A stretch of DNA of 64,000 nucleotides from Actinernus sp. WN-2022 (taxonomy: Eukaryota; Cnidaria; Anthozoa; Actiniaria; Actinernidae): the NCBI GenBank assembly GCA_030867875.1, contig JAOWCC010001590.1:62001-126000 (forward strand), read 5' to 3'. The notes under the pieces are model-generated. The model was not told the DNA's origin. It saw only the letters and a program-made list of their open reading frames with translations, and searched no databases. This document shows, piece by piece, positions 1 through 10,072 of this stretch (its first letter is position 1; each line of letters begins with the position of its first letter). The translations under genes and the position numbers were made by a program.

Positions 1-294
1 GATCGCTTTAATGAACACCGCCGCCCTGTTGACAAACCTACTAACAAATCTAAAGCTACTGCTGTCTCGGATCATTTTCTTACTAACAACCATTGCCCTA
101 ATGACATGCAATTAATTCCCTTAGAACTCATCCACTCTAATAGAGATGGCGTACGCAAGGCTCGCGAGGCATTTCTTATTGATAAAGGACAAACATTAGA
201 ACCTAAAGGCATGAACAGAAAGTCTCTACTATGGAATTGTATTTATCTTAGTTCTCTATCACGCCCACTCATCACTTGTAATTTTATCTCCTAG
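1..294 (+). mobile_element. Penelope-like element, 3' end with GIY-YIG endonuclease C-terminus
   Basis: The frame is open from the first base of the window to a stop at 292-294, so the element is cut by the window edge. It encodes RFNEHRRPVDK near the start, then SDHFLTNNHC and KAREAFLIDKGQTLEPKGMN. This is the pattern of the C-terminal GIY-YIG nuclease of Penelope-like retroelements: an arginine/histidine helix followed by a conserved Glu helix and the Leu-Pro/Lys-Gly-Met-Asn end. The reverse transcriptase part would lie to the left of the window. A GIY-YIG domain from another mobile element is the alternative. The plus-strand orientation is clear. Confidence 0.7.
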
Positions 295-354
295 TCTCAC
301 ATTCATGTTTTCAAAATTTAAAATTTGTAACTAACGGTTTCTTGCTATATACTT

Positions 355-425
355 GTGTACCCTGAGGAAGGTTGGCCGTGCCAACCGAAATATCGGTAGA
401 AATTATATATATTCCCAGTACCGTA
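355..425 (+). ncRNA. possible hammerhead-like ribozyme core in Penelope 3' sequence
   Basis: CTGAGGA at 362-368 is followed by a perfect 7-bp stem (370-376 with 380-386, loop CGT) and then GAAA at 387-390. This is the order of the hammerhead core: CUGANGA, stem II, GAAA. One extra A separates the core from stem II, and the stem I/III pairing is weak (UGUAC near 356 with GUACA near 422). Hammerhead motifs are known in Penelope-like elements, and the element's coding end is only 70 bases upstream. Activity is unproven. Confidence 0.35.
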
Positions 426-1697
426 CAATCAGCCTTTCATCTTGTCTTGATATCAATATACATGGTAATAATCTAGAGCAATTTGAGCTCATGAACATGC
501 ACTAGTTGACAATAAACAGTGTTTAGTGTAATATTAAAATCGAGTAAATACACAACTTATACTGGTTTAAACCAATAAACTGGTTACTTCAGCAAAACAG
601 AGTTGTATTGTATCGTGAAAATAAGTAAGACTTGGCAAATTCAAATACTCAGTAAACGCTGCCTTGCAATATAACAGTATTATCTAGCATATTAAAGCAT
701 AAAACCGCTACAAAAATCATCTAGTAACTGAAGCCATAACTTCGTTTCGAACTAGAACCATATTAATACGGATTTATGAAAATATATAACCTTATGCTCA
801 TTGGGTATTTAATTTGGAAGGCGAAGCGCCGGACCTAGGACTCGAATGACTGTACATTACGCATATCCGACTATATAGTAATGTACCACTAATGATGTAT
901 TGTTACTAAAACAACACCTACACCCCGATGGCGGGGTTACGTAACCCATGATAAATACATATGCTTTCTAAAATGAAGAAACATAAAAAAACGCCATATT
1001 GCGACTACTTGGTGTACAGTAAGTACATTTCCTCTTTAAAACCCGAAAAATACTCAAATATATAACGTCATAATGACGTATCTTCTTTTTCACTGTGAAT
1101 TTTAAAGTATTTCCTCTCAAAAATTGAAAATTCTAAAACATACGGTTGTGGGTACCGATTTACTCATTTAATTGCTAGACTGTCGTGAATAAATGTTTTA
1201 AACTCTAAAAGATGAATGGTTCTGTTTGAATATTTCCCGCCAAAATTTGGCGGGAAAATTACCAAAATTTAAAATTTAATAACTTTTGTCCCTCTTAACC
1301 AATTGAACTCAGGTTTTCGGTTTCTTTGTTGTCAACGTGATGGGAAATCGAAAATATATAATTTACTGATGTTAAAGGTAATTGAAAACATCGAGAAACC
1401 TATTATAAATGGATACATGACGTAACCGTGACGTCATCAAGATGTCTACGGTAGTTCAAATCATCGGATCCGTCTTCAGCCTCCTACTCCTACAAAGTTT
1501 CTAAGAACTTTTCCAAGGAGACTCATTATTTAAAGTTTGATCATGACAGAAGTAAACTTAAATAATACTACATGTAGTATAACATATGTAGAGTTGCTAT
1601 AGAGGAGGGATACGATTAATATGTTTTACATTGATTAATGGTATTAATCTAATAGAGTTATTTCCATTTTCGTGTTAAGAATATATAGTGAACCCGA
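426..1697. other. AT-rich intergenic stretch, no gene seen
   Basis: I see no convincing coding frame here. The only notable structure is the palindrome at 1,233-1,257, listed separately. The right part (about 1,400-1,697) is probably the 3' untranslated tail of the minus-strand LINE whose coding end is at 1,698. Confidence 0.5.
1233..1257. promoter_or_regulatory. palindrome made of two E2F-type TTTCCCGCC motifs
   Basis: TTTCCCGCCAAA is followed, after one central base, by its exact inverse TTTGGCGGGAAA. Each half contains TTTCCCGCC, a match to the E2F/DP consensus TTTSSCGC. No gene start is recognised nearby, so the function is open; the motif could also be a transposon fragment. Confidence 0.3.
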
Positions 1698-2155
1698 CTA
1701 TTTTAAATCACTTGTCAGTTTATTCCATACTAAGACTCCATTAAACCTTTTTTTGTAGTCAATTCTAATGGACTCCAGAAAAAATATTTGTTTGTTTTCT
1801 GTCTTGTTTCGTAATGGTGAATTTCATTTAAGGGAGTAAACATGGCTAAGAATGTATCAGGGATAGTTTTATGGATTACATCATGCATGAAAAGGCTAGA
1901 ATGAAGTTTATGGATGTCTTTTAATTTTAGAAGATTTAATTTATAGAAAAGTGGAGTAGTGTGGCTATTCCAATTTTCATGTAGAATGGCTCGAACAACT
2001 TTTTTCTGAAGACTTTCAATAGGTTTCAAAGTTGAAATAAGAGCATTACCCCATAATAAATTCGCATAATTTAAGTGTGGGTAGAAAAGAGAGGAATAAA
2101 TTTGTTTCAATACTGGAAGAGGAGCGTAATGTCTTGCTTTAAATATGATCCCAAC
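1698..2155 (-). pseudogene. LINE RT C-terminal part, frame-shifted
   Basis: LKQIYSSLFYPHLNYANLLW and LQKKVVRAILHENW are the conserved post-RT region of CR1/L2-type elements. A third frame break near 1,779-1,784 separates this from the end, which reads RFNGVLVWNKLTSDLK before TAG at 1,698-1,700. The longest single frame (1,730-2,110) is therefore only part of the real C-terminus. Confidence 0.75.
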
Positions 2156-3315
2156 AACTTTGGCAAGTTTTTTTTTTCGGAGGCTATGTGGTCCTTCCTT
2201 GTCAAATTTTTGTCAATAATGACACCCAAATATTTTGTTCGACTTCTTTCTTCAATGATTTCATTATTTATTTTTAAAGTGAGTGGTCTCGGTAACTTTT
2301 TGTTCTTGGCACGAAAAATAACATAGTTTGATTTTGTTGCATTAAGAGACAATTTGTTACATAATAACCACTCATGAATGTCACTTAAATCTTGATTTAT
2401 GGAGGTTTCAAGTTCATCTAAGTTTTTAGAAGAGTGAAATAAACTAGTGTCATCTGCAAAAAGAAAACATTTTGATTGAGATTTAAAAGAATTTGGGATA
2501 TCATTGATGTATAAAAGGAATAGAATTGGCCCTAGTACTGATCCTTGAGGTACACCACATTCAACGGTAAGTTTGCTCGATAAGTTGCCATTTATGGATA
2601 CTACTTGCTGTCTATTTGTTAAATAAGAATAAAACCAATTTTTAGGAACTCCTCTTAAGCCATAGTGTTCTAATTTGTCAAGTAAAATGTAATGATTTAC
2701 AGTATCAAATGCTTTGGCAAAGTCAAGAAAGATAGCTGTGGAAAATGAGTTATTTTCAAATGATTCAATAATGTTATTTAATAAATCTAAAACTGCTAGT
2801 ACTGTTGATTTCTTTTTTTGAAAACCATATTGATGTTTAAATATAATTTGCTTAGTTTCTAAAAAGGATTTAAGTCTAGAAAGCATGACTTGTTCAAAAA
2901 GTTTTGAAAAAATAGGTAAAAGAGAAATTGGTCTGTAGTTAATCACAGAGAGTCTTGAACCACCTTTGAAGAGGGGAATACTTTTTTGTATTTTTAATCT
3001 GTCTGGAAAATATCCAGATAGAAATGACTCATTCATAATTGAATGAAGAGGAGGGGCAATAAGGTTTCCAGCAAGTTTAACCAATTGAATGGGAAAGTTA
3101 TAAATTCCAGAGCATTTACTAGAATCAAGCTGATTAATCAAGGAAATTATTTCATTTGGTGTAGTAGGGTTGACAAAGAAACTATCAAGAATGCATGATT
3201 CTAAGAAATATTTGTGAGATTTAGCAGGTTTTTTCATTTTAGACACTAAGTTTGAAGCTAGTTTATTGAAATAAACATTAAATTTATTTGCCAGTTTAAT
3301 TGGATCAGTTATCAA
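2107..3315 (-). CDS. LINE reverse transcriptase (frame-shifted from the endonuclease frame)
   Basis: The frame carries the RT motifs in order: INYRPISLLPIFSKLFEQVM (fingers), AIFLDFAKAFDTVNH (motif A), YLTNRQQVVSINGN, GVPQGSVLGPILFLLYIND (motif B) and the catalytic FADDTSLF (motif C), then YLGVIIDKNL. The motifs fit the CR1/L2/Jockey group. Reading continues in another frame past the T10 run at 2,168-2,177. Function: target-primed reverse transcription of the element RNA. Confidence 0.88.
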   Translation of the reverse strand: MITDPIKLANKFNVYFNKLASNLVSKMKKPAKSHKYFLESCILDSFFVNPTTPNEIISLINQLDSSKCSGIYNFPIQLVKLAGNLIAPPLHSIMNESFLSGYFPDRLKIQKSIPLFKGGSRLSVINYRPISLLPIFSKLFEQVMLSRLKSFLETKQIIFKHQYGFQKKKSTVLAVLDLLNNIIESFENNSFSTAIFLDFAKAFDTVNHYILLDKLEHYGLRGVPKNWFYSYLTNRQQVVSINGNLSSKLTVECGVPQGSVLGPILFLLYINDIPNSFKSQSKCFLFADDTSLFHSSKNLDELETSINQDLSDIHEWLLCNKLSLNATKSNYVIFRAKNKKLPRPLTLKINNEIIEERSRTKYLGVIIDKNLTRKDHIASEKKNLPKLLGSYLKQDITLLFQY

Positions 3316-3364
3316 GCAATCACCTTCTTGAAGGCAATAACTTTTAGTCTTTGATGATGAATTG

Positions 3365-5269
3365 TTAATAAGAAGTTTGATTCCCTGCCAAATTTTTTTT
3401 CATGTTAGATTTAAATCTAATGAAGTAACTCTGATAATAGTTCTTCTTGGATTTTTTAATTAGGTGGTTTACTTTATTTCTATATTGTTTATACTTGTGG
3501 AAAAATTCTGCACCTCTTGATTTCATAAAGTAGCCATAATATTTATTTTTCTTATGGATTGATTTGCGAATACCTTTAGTAATCCATGCCTTTCTATCTT
3601 GTTTAAGTTTTCTTTTAGATAGTTTAGAGAAAGGTGCACGTGAGTCAATTATTTCAAGGAATTTATCATGAAAGCAGTTATATTTGTCATTGGTTGTTGG
3701 TTGCATCGATACCTGATACTGTAAATTTAGGGATTTAACATCCTTCAAAAAATTATCTTTGTTAAAAAGTGAATAATTTCTTCTGTACACATTAATAGGT
3801 TTAAGTGATATGCTCAATCCTGTAATTATTAAGAAGTTGGGTAAATGATCAGTAATATGGGGGATGAGATTACCAGATATGTGATTAGGATTTACAGAGT
3901 TACAGAATATATGATCAATAAGAGATGGATTTGAATATCCAACAAATCTAGTTGGTTGTAAAATTTGAGGGATCATAAAATGGGAAAAAAGTATATGCAG
4001 GTAGTCATTTATATGTTCTTTTGTGTCACATTTTAGCAAGTCAAGGTTAATATCTCCTGTTATAATTACAGTTTTATCTTCTTTACTTGTTATGAAGAGA
4101 GTTCTCTCTAAATATTCTAAAAAGACTTGAGGATTTCTTAGTTTAGGATGTAGATATATAACACAAATTAATATGTTAGATTCATTTTCATTAAATATTT
4201 CAATCCAGAGAGCTTGAAACTCGCCATCACTAGAGAAACAAGACTTTGAGAGATCGTTCCGTCTGATATAATTTATTTCATGTTGAATGTAAAAGCCACA
4301 TCCACTGTTTGAAGTTGATCCTGGTAGTTTCTCAAAATTATTGTAAAATTTGAGCTTAGGTGAAAAAATTGTATGATCCTTACTTAGGGGGTTCCAAATT
4401 TCAGAAAGTGCAATAACACTGAAATTGAAATCAAGATCTGCCAGAAGATTCGAGAGAGAATCAAAGTTATGGTTTAAACTTCTGATGTTTGAGTGAATTA
4501 TAGAAAAGTTTTTACTGTGTTTACTAGTAATACTCTTGGATAATTTATGAAACTGGTGAAGGGAATAATACTTAAAATCAGTTTCAAATGGTATTTCATT
4601 ATCAGGATTGAAATCAAAATCCGAAGATGTAAAATTTGTGAAAGATAAGAAAGAGTCAAGTATGGGAAGTGAGTCAAAATCTAAGTTATCGACACTCGAA
4701 GTACTTAAGCAAGAGCAGTTATAATTACTATTAAAGGAAAATTGGGATAAATTGTTGATATTTTGAAATGGAAAGGATTCAGCTAAACAAGTGTAGCACG
4801 CCCAAGGTTTTTTGTAGGAAAGAAAGAATGTGACTTCGTTTTTTGTCAAAAGAGAACATTTAAGGTGAATTTTGGTGTTACAATTAAAACATACTATGCA
4901 ATTTTGGGTTGATTTCACTCTTTTTTTACATGTCCTACATTTTGTACATGAGGTGCCACTACTTGATGCAATAGTTAGAGGGTTTCCAGAGTGTAATGGA
5001 GGTTGATGTGTAATTTGATTAAATGATAAAGATAATAACTGAGCTTTTGTGATGAATGAAAAGGGAAAAATAGCATTTATACAGGGTTTACAATACCAAG
5101 GTTCAGAGGATAATGACAATACCTCAAGCTCTTTTTTAGTAATCTTGAGGCATTTGGCATGAAGCCATGTATGGCAAAGATCGCAAAAAATTGAATTTTG
5201 GTTGTCAAAAACATATTTACCACAAATATGACATAGAGTTGATTCTGTACTTATATTGTTTTCAGCCAT
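3365..5269 (-). CDS. LINE ORF, 5' part: PHD-like fingers plus endonuclease
   Basis: This 634-residue frame begins at an ATG (MAENNISTES). Residues about 13-63 form a PHD-like finger (CHICGKYVF, CDLCHTWLHAKC, WYCKPC). A second Cys-rich module follows at about 108-162 (CTKCRTCKKR, CFNCNTKIHLKC, WACYTC). The endonuclease/exonuclease/phosphatase fold occupies about 255-490: IHSNIRSL, VIALSEIW, GCGFYIQ, TGDINLD, SLIDHIF and the terminal ITDHLP with the catalytic Asp-His. The enzyme would nick target DNA to prime reverse transcription. The fingers presumably serve nucleic-acid or chromatin binding. The frame is lost at a T8 run (3,393-3,400), where the linker to the RT continues in another frame. 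Confidence 0.85.
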   Translation of the reverse strand: MAENNISTESTLCHICGKYVFDNQNSIFCDLCHTWLHAKCLKITKKELEVLSLSSEPWYCKPCINAIFPFSFITKAQLLSLSFNQITHQPPLHSGNPLTIASSSGTSCTKCRTCKKRVKSTQNCIVCFNCNTKIHLKCSLLTKNEVTFFLSYKKPWACYTCLAESFPFQNINNLSQFSFNSNYNCSCLSTSSVDNLDFDSLPILDSFLSFTNFTSSDFDFNPDNEIPFETDFKYYSLHQFHKLSKSITSKHSKNFSIIHSNIRSLNHNFDSLSNLLADLDFNFSVIALSEIWNPLSKDHTIFSPKLKFYNNFEKLPGSTSNSGCGFYIQHEINYIRRNDLSKSCFSSDGEFQALWIEIFNENESNILICVIYLHPKLRNPQVFLEYLERTLFITSKEDKTVIITGDINLDLLKCDTKEHINDYLHILFSHFMIPQILQPTRFVGYSNPSLIDHIFCNSVNPNHISGNLIPHITDHLPNFLIITGLSISLKPINVYRRNYSLFNKDNFLKDVKSLNLQYQVSMQPTTNDKYNCFHDKFLEIIDSRAPFSKLSKRKLKQDRKAWITKGIRKSIHKKNKYYGYFMKSRGAEFFHKYKQYRNKVNHLIKKSKKNYYQSYFIRFKSNMKKNLAGNQTSY

Positions 5270-5326
5270 GCCAGATAGAGGAGTAAAGCTAATGACGGAC
5301 GAAAATTAGAACATACGACTACTAGC

Positions 5327-6816
5327 GGCATGTTGTAAAACTAGGAACAACGGAACACCGGAACTTCAAAAATAAATTTAAAAATTCCGGAACTGGAACA
5401 TCAAATAATTGTTTTCACTCGACGAAAATTATACAGACTAATAAGAATCACAACATGCGGACTAAAGTGGTCTCTACTTCGTATATAATCTCGTACCCAG
5501 AACTCCCATTTTACTCACGGTCACACTTTCTTTGGATATGAAACATGGGGTGGGGTCTGGGTACGAGATTACTTCGTATTAACGAACATAGCTATAGCAA
5601 GGGTCTCAATTAAGGACTGCTCGTCACGGTTGTTTATAGAGAGAACACTTTACACGCACGTTTAAAGCTATATTTTACTAACTTATTTTTACGTGCGCTG
5701 GGATTTTGTTGTAATTTTTTACTCTCTATCAATTGTCCTAGCCTCAAGGGTTAGATCAATAGGACAATAATTTAGTAGGACAGTAAGAACAGTAATTCAG
5801 CGCTTTTTGCAAAAACACTGAAGGGAAGGAAACAGGAAGCAAGTTCCTAACCCAATAAAGAGTTATCGAGCTGTATACGTCGGTATAAAGACGGGGATTG
5901 ACGGGTATTTCTTGGTGTAGCAGAACTGATGCATTGTTTTCTGGGTTAGGGTTTTTTGTGTTGCAGAGTATAGTTTTGTTTTAAAAGACAAATAGTTTCC
6001 TTTGTTGTACGTAATGTGGTGAACTGACGAGAAGTCATTGAAACCCTTTCCATAGGAATATGTTACTGGAAACGAGGCTGTATCTAAATTCTACCAGGAG
6101 TTCCACTAATTGATCGTTTGCATTGACGTCACAAAAATAATTGCCTCAAGAAAAAACTCATATTAGTAAAATATTTTTAATGCTGTGTATAGAGCAGGTA
6201 AAAATATAGAAATGACCGAAATTTTGGAGCAATAGAGTACTTCGTAACCGAGCTGTCGGCCAAATAATATTCGAACAATTTAGTGTAATTACGGTATGCG
6301 GCGGCCATGTTGGTGTGCAGCTTTAGTACACCAAGATGGCGGCCAAAAACGTACTCTACGAATAAAGCTGTTTTCCCCATCAATATGATTAGCATTCACT
6401 TCAAAACACTTTAGATATCATTTTTAAAGGTTTATCAAGTCCAAAATTTGAAATTGGTCGAAATATATGGATTTCCTTGACATTTAGGAAACACGCTGAC
6501 CTGGGCTGTCACAAAATTCAAAGTACTGTAACTCAAAAACAAATCACCGTATCGACGTAAATTTTTCGAAGAATACTGAGAATACCGATATTTAAATCAT
6601 ATTAAAAGAACAGCTTCATATATCTCATAGTTTAGATTTTAGAATTTTGATGACGTCACATGCAAAGGATCTATAGGATCGCTAACAAATCATCGCCATC
6701 GTTATTACTCTGCGCTAGTTTCGTCGAGTGGAAAATAATAACTTGCGATGTTCCGGTGTTCCGGAATTTTGTTATTAATTTTTGATGTACCGGTGTTCCT
6801 GGTTTTACAACATGCC
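5327..6816. mobile_element. non-autonomous Mutator-like DNA transposon with 9-bp target duplication
   Basis: The ends are inverted repeats about 105 bp long, starting GGCATGTTGTAAAAC at the left and its inverse at the right. They are flanked by identical 9-bp direct repeats ACTACTAGC at 5,318-5,326 and 6,817-6,825. Nine-bp target duplications with long terminal inverted repeats fit the Mutator superfamily. The 1.49-kb interior has no transposase frame. It contains a secondary inverted repeat around a TCTGGGTACGAGATTA motif (about 5,486-5,575) and a hairpin with GCGGCCATGTTGGTGT at about 6,300-6,345. A different superfamily with 8-9 bp duplications is possible. Confidence 0.75.
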
Positions 6817-6825
6817 ACTACTAGC

Positions 6826-7699
6826 AGCTTTCAAGAATTAAACAGTCTAGTTATCAGCAATTTGTAGAAAGTAATTAATATAAACCCAGACTTTCTGTAT
6901 ATTAGCTCAAAAGATGATACTTCAGCAAGCTGCAGCCCTAAAATGTGTAGAATGCAGTTTTCAAAGCCGCATTCTCAGAATGTTTGTGGTAGATGAACTA
7001 GGAGACTATCGTCTTACCAGCAGGAGTCAGGCCATCAATTGCCAGGAATAGTTTTCTTTATATCAACGCTGTTACTCGAAAATTGGTAATATGACCATTA
7101 CAAGTTACAAGATGTTTCGCGCAAAGAGTATCAATAGGCTTTTTGTTATTGTTTTATTCTGGCGAGAAGACGGTACTGCATGTTAGGATCTGCAGTCATC
7201 TTTTACTGCTTTTCACAGCTTTAAAAAAGTAAGGCATAACAAGTCTCTAGGCCTGAGTCATATATACCGATATGAAGCCGCCCGATAAAGACATACGACA
7301 TTCTATTTGGTGCGGCAGATGAATTAGCTTCACCAAAGCTGTAGATTACAACACCGGAGACACATTGATTCAGATACCGCTCAAGTGGCTTAGGATGAGA
7401 AGAAAGACAAGAGAATTTCAACTGATCTCGGCAGTGGTGCCCTATCCTATACTCTATACTATACTATCGGCATGCTAATACTGTTTTTGTTTGAGGAAAA
7501 AGTTTAATTCTGGAGAGCATAATAATATTAGCCTTCTTAGCCAGTTAGTATTGATTTAAAGGGCAGAATGGAAAATGAAATGTCCGCTGTATGATAAAGC
7601 ATGTTTCGTATGAGTGGAACAAGCTATAGTCCAGACGCTGGCCTCCCATATCCGAGAAGACGTGAATTTCCAGTTCGATCACTTAGGCAGCACCTCAGT
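6826..7699. other. intergenic, nothing recognised
   Basis: No coding frame with recognisable domains and no clear repeat is visible in this stretch. Short frames such as 7,221-7,421 have no family-like features. Confidence 0.4.
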
Positions 7700-8483
7700 T
7701 TAAAGTGCCTATTAAAATTAAGATCCTTTCGAAATGAGGAAGGAGGGCGTTTTCTGTTTTTCACTATCTCATCTCGTTGCGGAGATATTCAGGTTCTTCG
7801 AATATGGAAATTAGATGATTTATGACGTCATTAGTTGTGCAAAGCCTCAAGACAAATCACAAAATGAAGAATAACTCTGCATATAACAGGTAGAAACAAT
7901 TGAAACTTTGCACATGAACAGTAATAAGGAAAATACACATCAATAGACAAACTATGAGGTTGTCATGGAAACACTATTGGATCCAGGCTCCTTTCACCTT
8001 GAACATAAAATTGCAGGTTCTGTCTAATATGTTATACAAAATAATTTACTCTAAGTCACTTACATATAATGCCTACATTGTGGCAAAACTTCTGCTGCAC
8101 CCACAGCAATACAATTGTGTTTACCAAAGGAGAAATCCGGGAATATATTTTCCTCATTCAAGGAGTCTGGGGCCAAGAGTGTTTCCATGGCAACATTGTG
8201 GTTTGGAAAATGCTGTGTGTATTGCTTTGTACTACGCATGTGCAAAGTTTCAATAGTTTGCACCCTATTTTACAGAGATATCATTCATTTTATCAATGAG
8301 CCTCCCTCTGTGCACAACTAAATGACGTCATAAATCCTCTAATTTGCATATTCGAAAAACCTGAATATCTCTGCAACGAGATGAGATAGTGAAAAACAGA
8401 AAACGCCATCCTTCCTCATACAGTAAGGATTTTCAACTGAAATCTTTATTTTAATGACAAAAATTTAATTTCATAGGCACTTA
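7700..8483. mobile_element. long fold-back (inverted repeat) element
   Basis: The left arm (about 7,720-7,845) and right arm (about 8,312-8,430) are inverted copies, for example TCACTATCTCATCTCGTTGC against its inverse. Pairing continues inward more weakly (GTCATGGAAACACT with GTGTTTCCATGGCAAC). The outermost bases are TAAAGTGCCTAT at 7,701 and ATAGGCACTT at 8,473, the same ends as other repeats in the window. The whole transcript could fold into one long hairpin. No transposase is encoded. Confidence 0.6.
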
Positions 8484-8499
8484 CTTTAAAACCCTGAGC

Positions 8500-8660
8500 G
8501 CTGGTCCGGCCGGGGTTTGACCCCGCGACTTTCCGCACGACAGACAGACACGACAGACAGGGAGGCGGTGATATATATAATAAGCAATTAGACTGCAAGC
8601 TCGACGTTTGTATCGGCAGATAGTTGGCAAGGGCACAGCCTGAGTCAACTATCATAGTCG
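8500..8660 (-). repeat. possible SINE-like fragment
   Basis: On the minus strand GCGGGGTCAAACCCCGGCC resembles a tRNA T-arm/box B, and the residual peptide VAGSNPGRT is what dispersed SINEs often give in frame. No convincing box A or full cloverleaf is visible. Confidence 0.25.
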
Positions 8661-9528
8661 ATAGAAACCAAAAGCGAGAAGTCTAATTGTTTTAGCATAA
8701 CCAAGCCTCCGTTCTATCTACTTAGCGATCGAGAAAACTGTGAAAAAATCATCTTCTAAGTGATTGCGCGCACGGTCGACTATCGATTGTACAATGGGAT
8801 TTCTCTGGTTTCATGTAGAAATTCGTTTGAGAGGTTCCTGAATGTTCCTGGATGAAAAACGGGCGATAAAACTTTCAAAATAGTAGATTATCATTCAACG
8901 AAGAGAGCCTCAAAAGCTACGCAACACGGCCATCAGAGCAGCAGTTACAACACTGTTCCTTGGGATAACGAAAATATATTTCTTCAGACCACAGAATCAG
9001 TAATCTGTGTCAACTATGCAGTTCTTGTAGAAAATATAGTCGGCAATCCTCAACTCACGTGTCCAACTCTACTGCCGCTAATTCGCTAACGTCTTTTCTG
9101 TGAATGCTTTTCCATCAGGCATTTTCAACGCCTTGCACTAACACAATGTGCAGATAAACCTCCCCTGTGCTGACCAGAAATTGTAAAAAGAAAGCACTTT
9201 GTTTCCTGCAACAGTTTTGACTAAATGACAATATTACAACCCATTTCATTTGCCGGCTCTTGCAATTTCTGTCTTTCACTTTTATCGATTGACACGTTTT
9301 ATTCTTAGCAAATTACTTTATCCAATAAGAAACGAGCTTTCAGATCGTCAATGTCAACTGTCACAATTGAACCAATCAGCTACGAAAAAAGTTGTAAACA
9401 AGTCAAGTACATTAAAATGGGGTTTTCGCTTTCGTCAGTTTGCTTTTATATGTTTATATATACGCGGGTTCTAAAGATAGCTTTATTTCCTTCGTCTACA
9501 TTGAAGTTTATATTATAAAACAAATAAA
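8661..9528. other. intergenic, nothing recognised
   Basis: No coding exon, repeat array or RNA gene could be supported in this interval. Confidence 0.4.
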
Positions 9529-9685
9529 AAATGGCTATCCTTGTTATATAACAAAATAATGCACTTTCGAGGTCTTGAAAAGCTGCTAAATGCACTCGAG
9601 TTACGCTCGTGCATACGCAGTTTTTCAAGACCTCGAGCGTGCATTATTTTGTTATATAACAAGGAGAACCATCTTTCATTTGTTA
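9529..9685. repeat. palindromic element with about 55-bp arms
   Basis: CCTTGTTATATAACAAAATA at 9,539 is repeated in inverse near 9,643-9,662, together with the adjoining GCACTTTCGAGGTCTTGAAA / TTTCAAGACCTCGAGCGTGC pair. The centre is CTCGAGTTACGCTCG. It is a compact hairpin of MITE type. Short frames on both strands here are by-products. Confidence 0.65.
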
Positions 9686-9998
9686 AATACAACACGGGAA
9701 CCTACATAGATCATGCAATTTGATTGGCTCGCTATCTCGGAATAATGAGCAATAGCCACCTACAAAACTCGGGATAATTTTGAAACAAAATGGCAGGCGT
9801 AAATTCACGTTTTTTCCTTCGAGTGTTTCAAAGTAAAATATTTACATAAAATGTACAAAAGCAACTGTCACAACTTATTTTGCCGTAGAAAAAGCTTTGT
9901 TTACAAAAGTTACATTTGTCACGCCTTCTATTTAAGAAATAAAACTAAAAAAACACTATAATTCTCATTTTGTGTTGAGGTTCCCGTGTTGTATATAC
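9684..9998. repeat. inverted repeat pair AATACAACACGGGAACCTAC
   Basis: AATACAACACGGGAACCTAC at about 9,685 and its inverse AGGTTCCCGTGTTGTAT near 9,975 bracket about 270 bp without genes. They probably mark the ends of a small DNA element. Confidence 0.45.
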
Positions 9999-10003
9999 TA
10001 AAA

Positions 10004-10072
10004 CAATTATTCGCCTCAGGCTCAGTCAAAATTGGTGAATATTCCCCTCGACGACTGAGCCTGAGGCGAATA
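10004..10072. repeat. hairpin with 22-bp arms (ATTATTCGCCTCAGGCTCAGTC)
   Basis: ATTATTCGCCTCAGGCTCAG... at about 10,006 is followed by ...CTGAGCCTGAGGCGAATAAT at about 10,050-10,070 with a 25-base loop containing GGTGAATATTCCCCTCG. A related sequence (AACAATTATCCGCTTCAG with CACCGAATAATTATT) lies at 61,180-61,228. This ACAATTATTCGCC... type is a common kind of short repeat in anthozoan genomes. Confidence 0.6.

Larger units (their letters stand above)
1698..5269 (-). mobile_element. non-LTR retrotransposon (CR1/L2-like LINE), nearly full coding length
   Basis: Three overlapping frames read from right to left as one element. N-terminal Cys/His finger modules come first, then an apurinic-type endonuclease, then a reverse transcriptase and its C-terminal tail ending VLVWNKLTSDLK before a TAG at 1,698-1,700. 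All three frame breaks fall at or beside runs of one base: T8 at 3,393-3,400, T10 at 2,168-2,177 and A6 at 1,779-1,784. So the copy is either young and lightly damaged or carries sequencing errors. Putative 5' UTR follows 5,270; the 3' tail runs left of 1,698. Confidence 0.85.

Noticed and set aside
2075..2326. 83-residue plus-strand frame
   Set aside because: Antisense shadow of the LINE reverse transcriptase.
8500..8560. tRNA gene
   Set aside because: Only a T-arm-like GGTCAAACC is present; no acceptor, D or anticodon arms can be folded.
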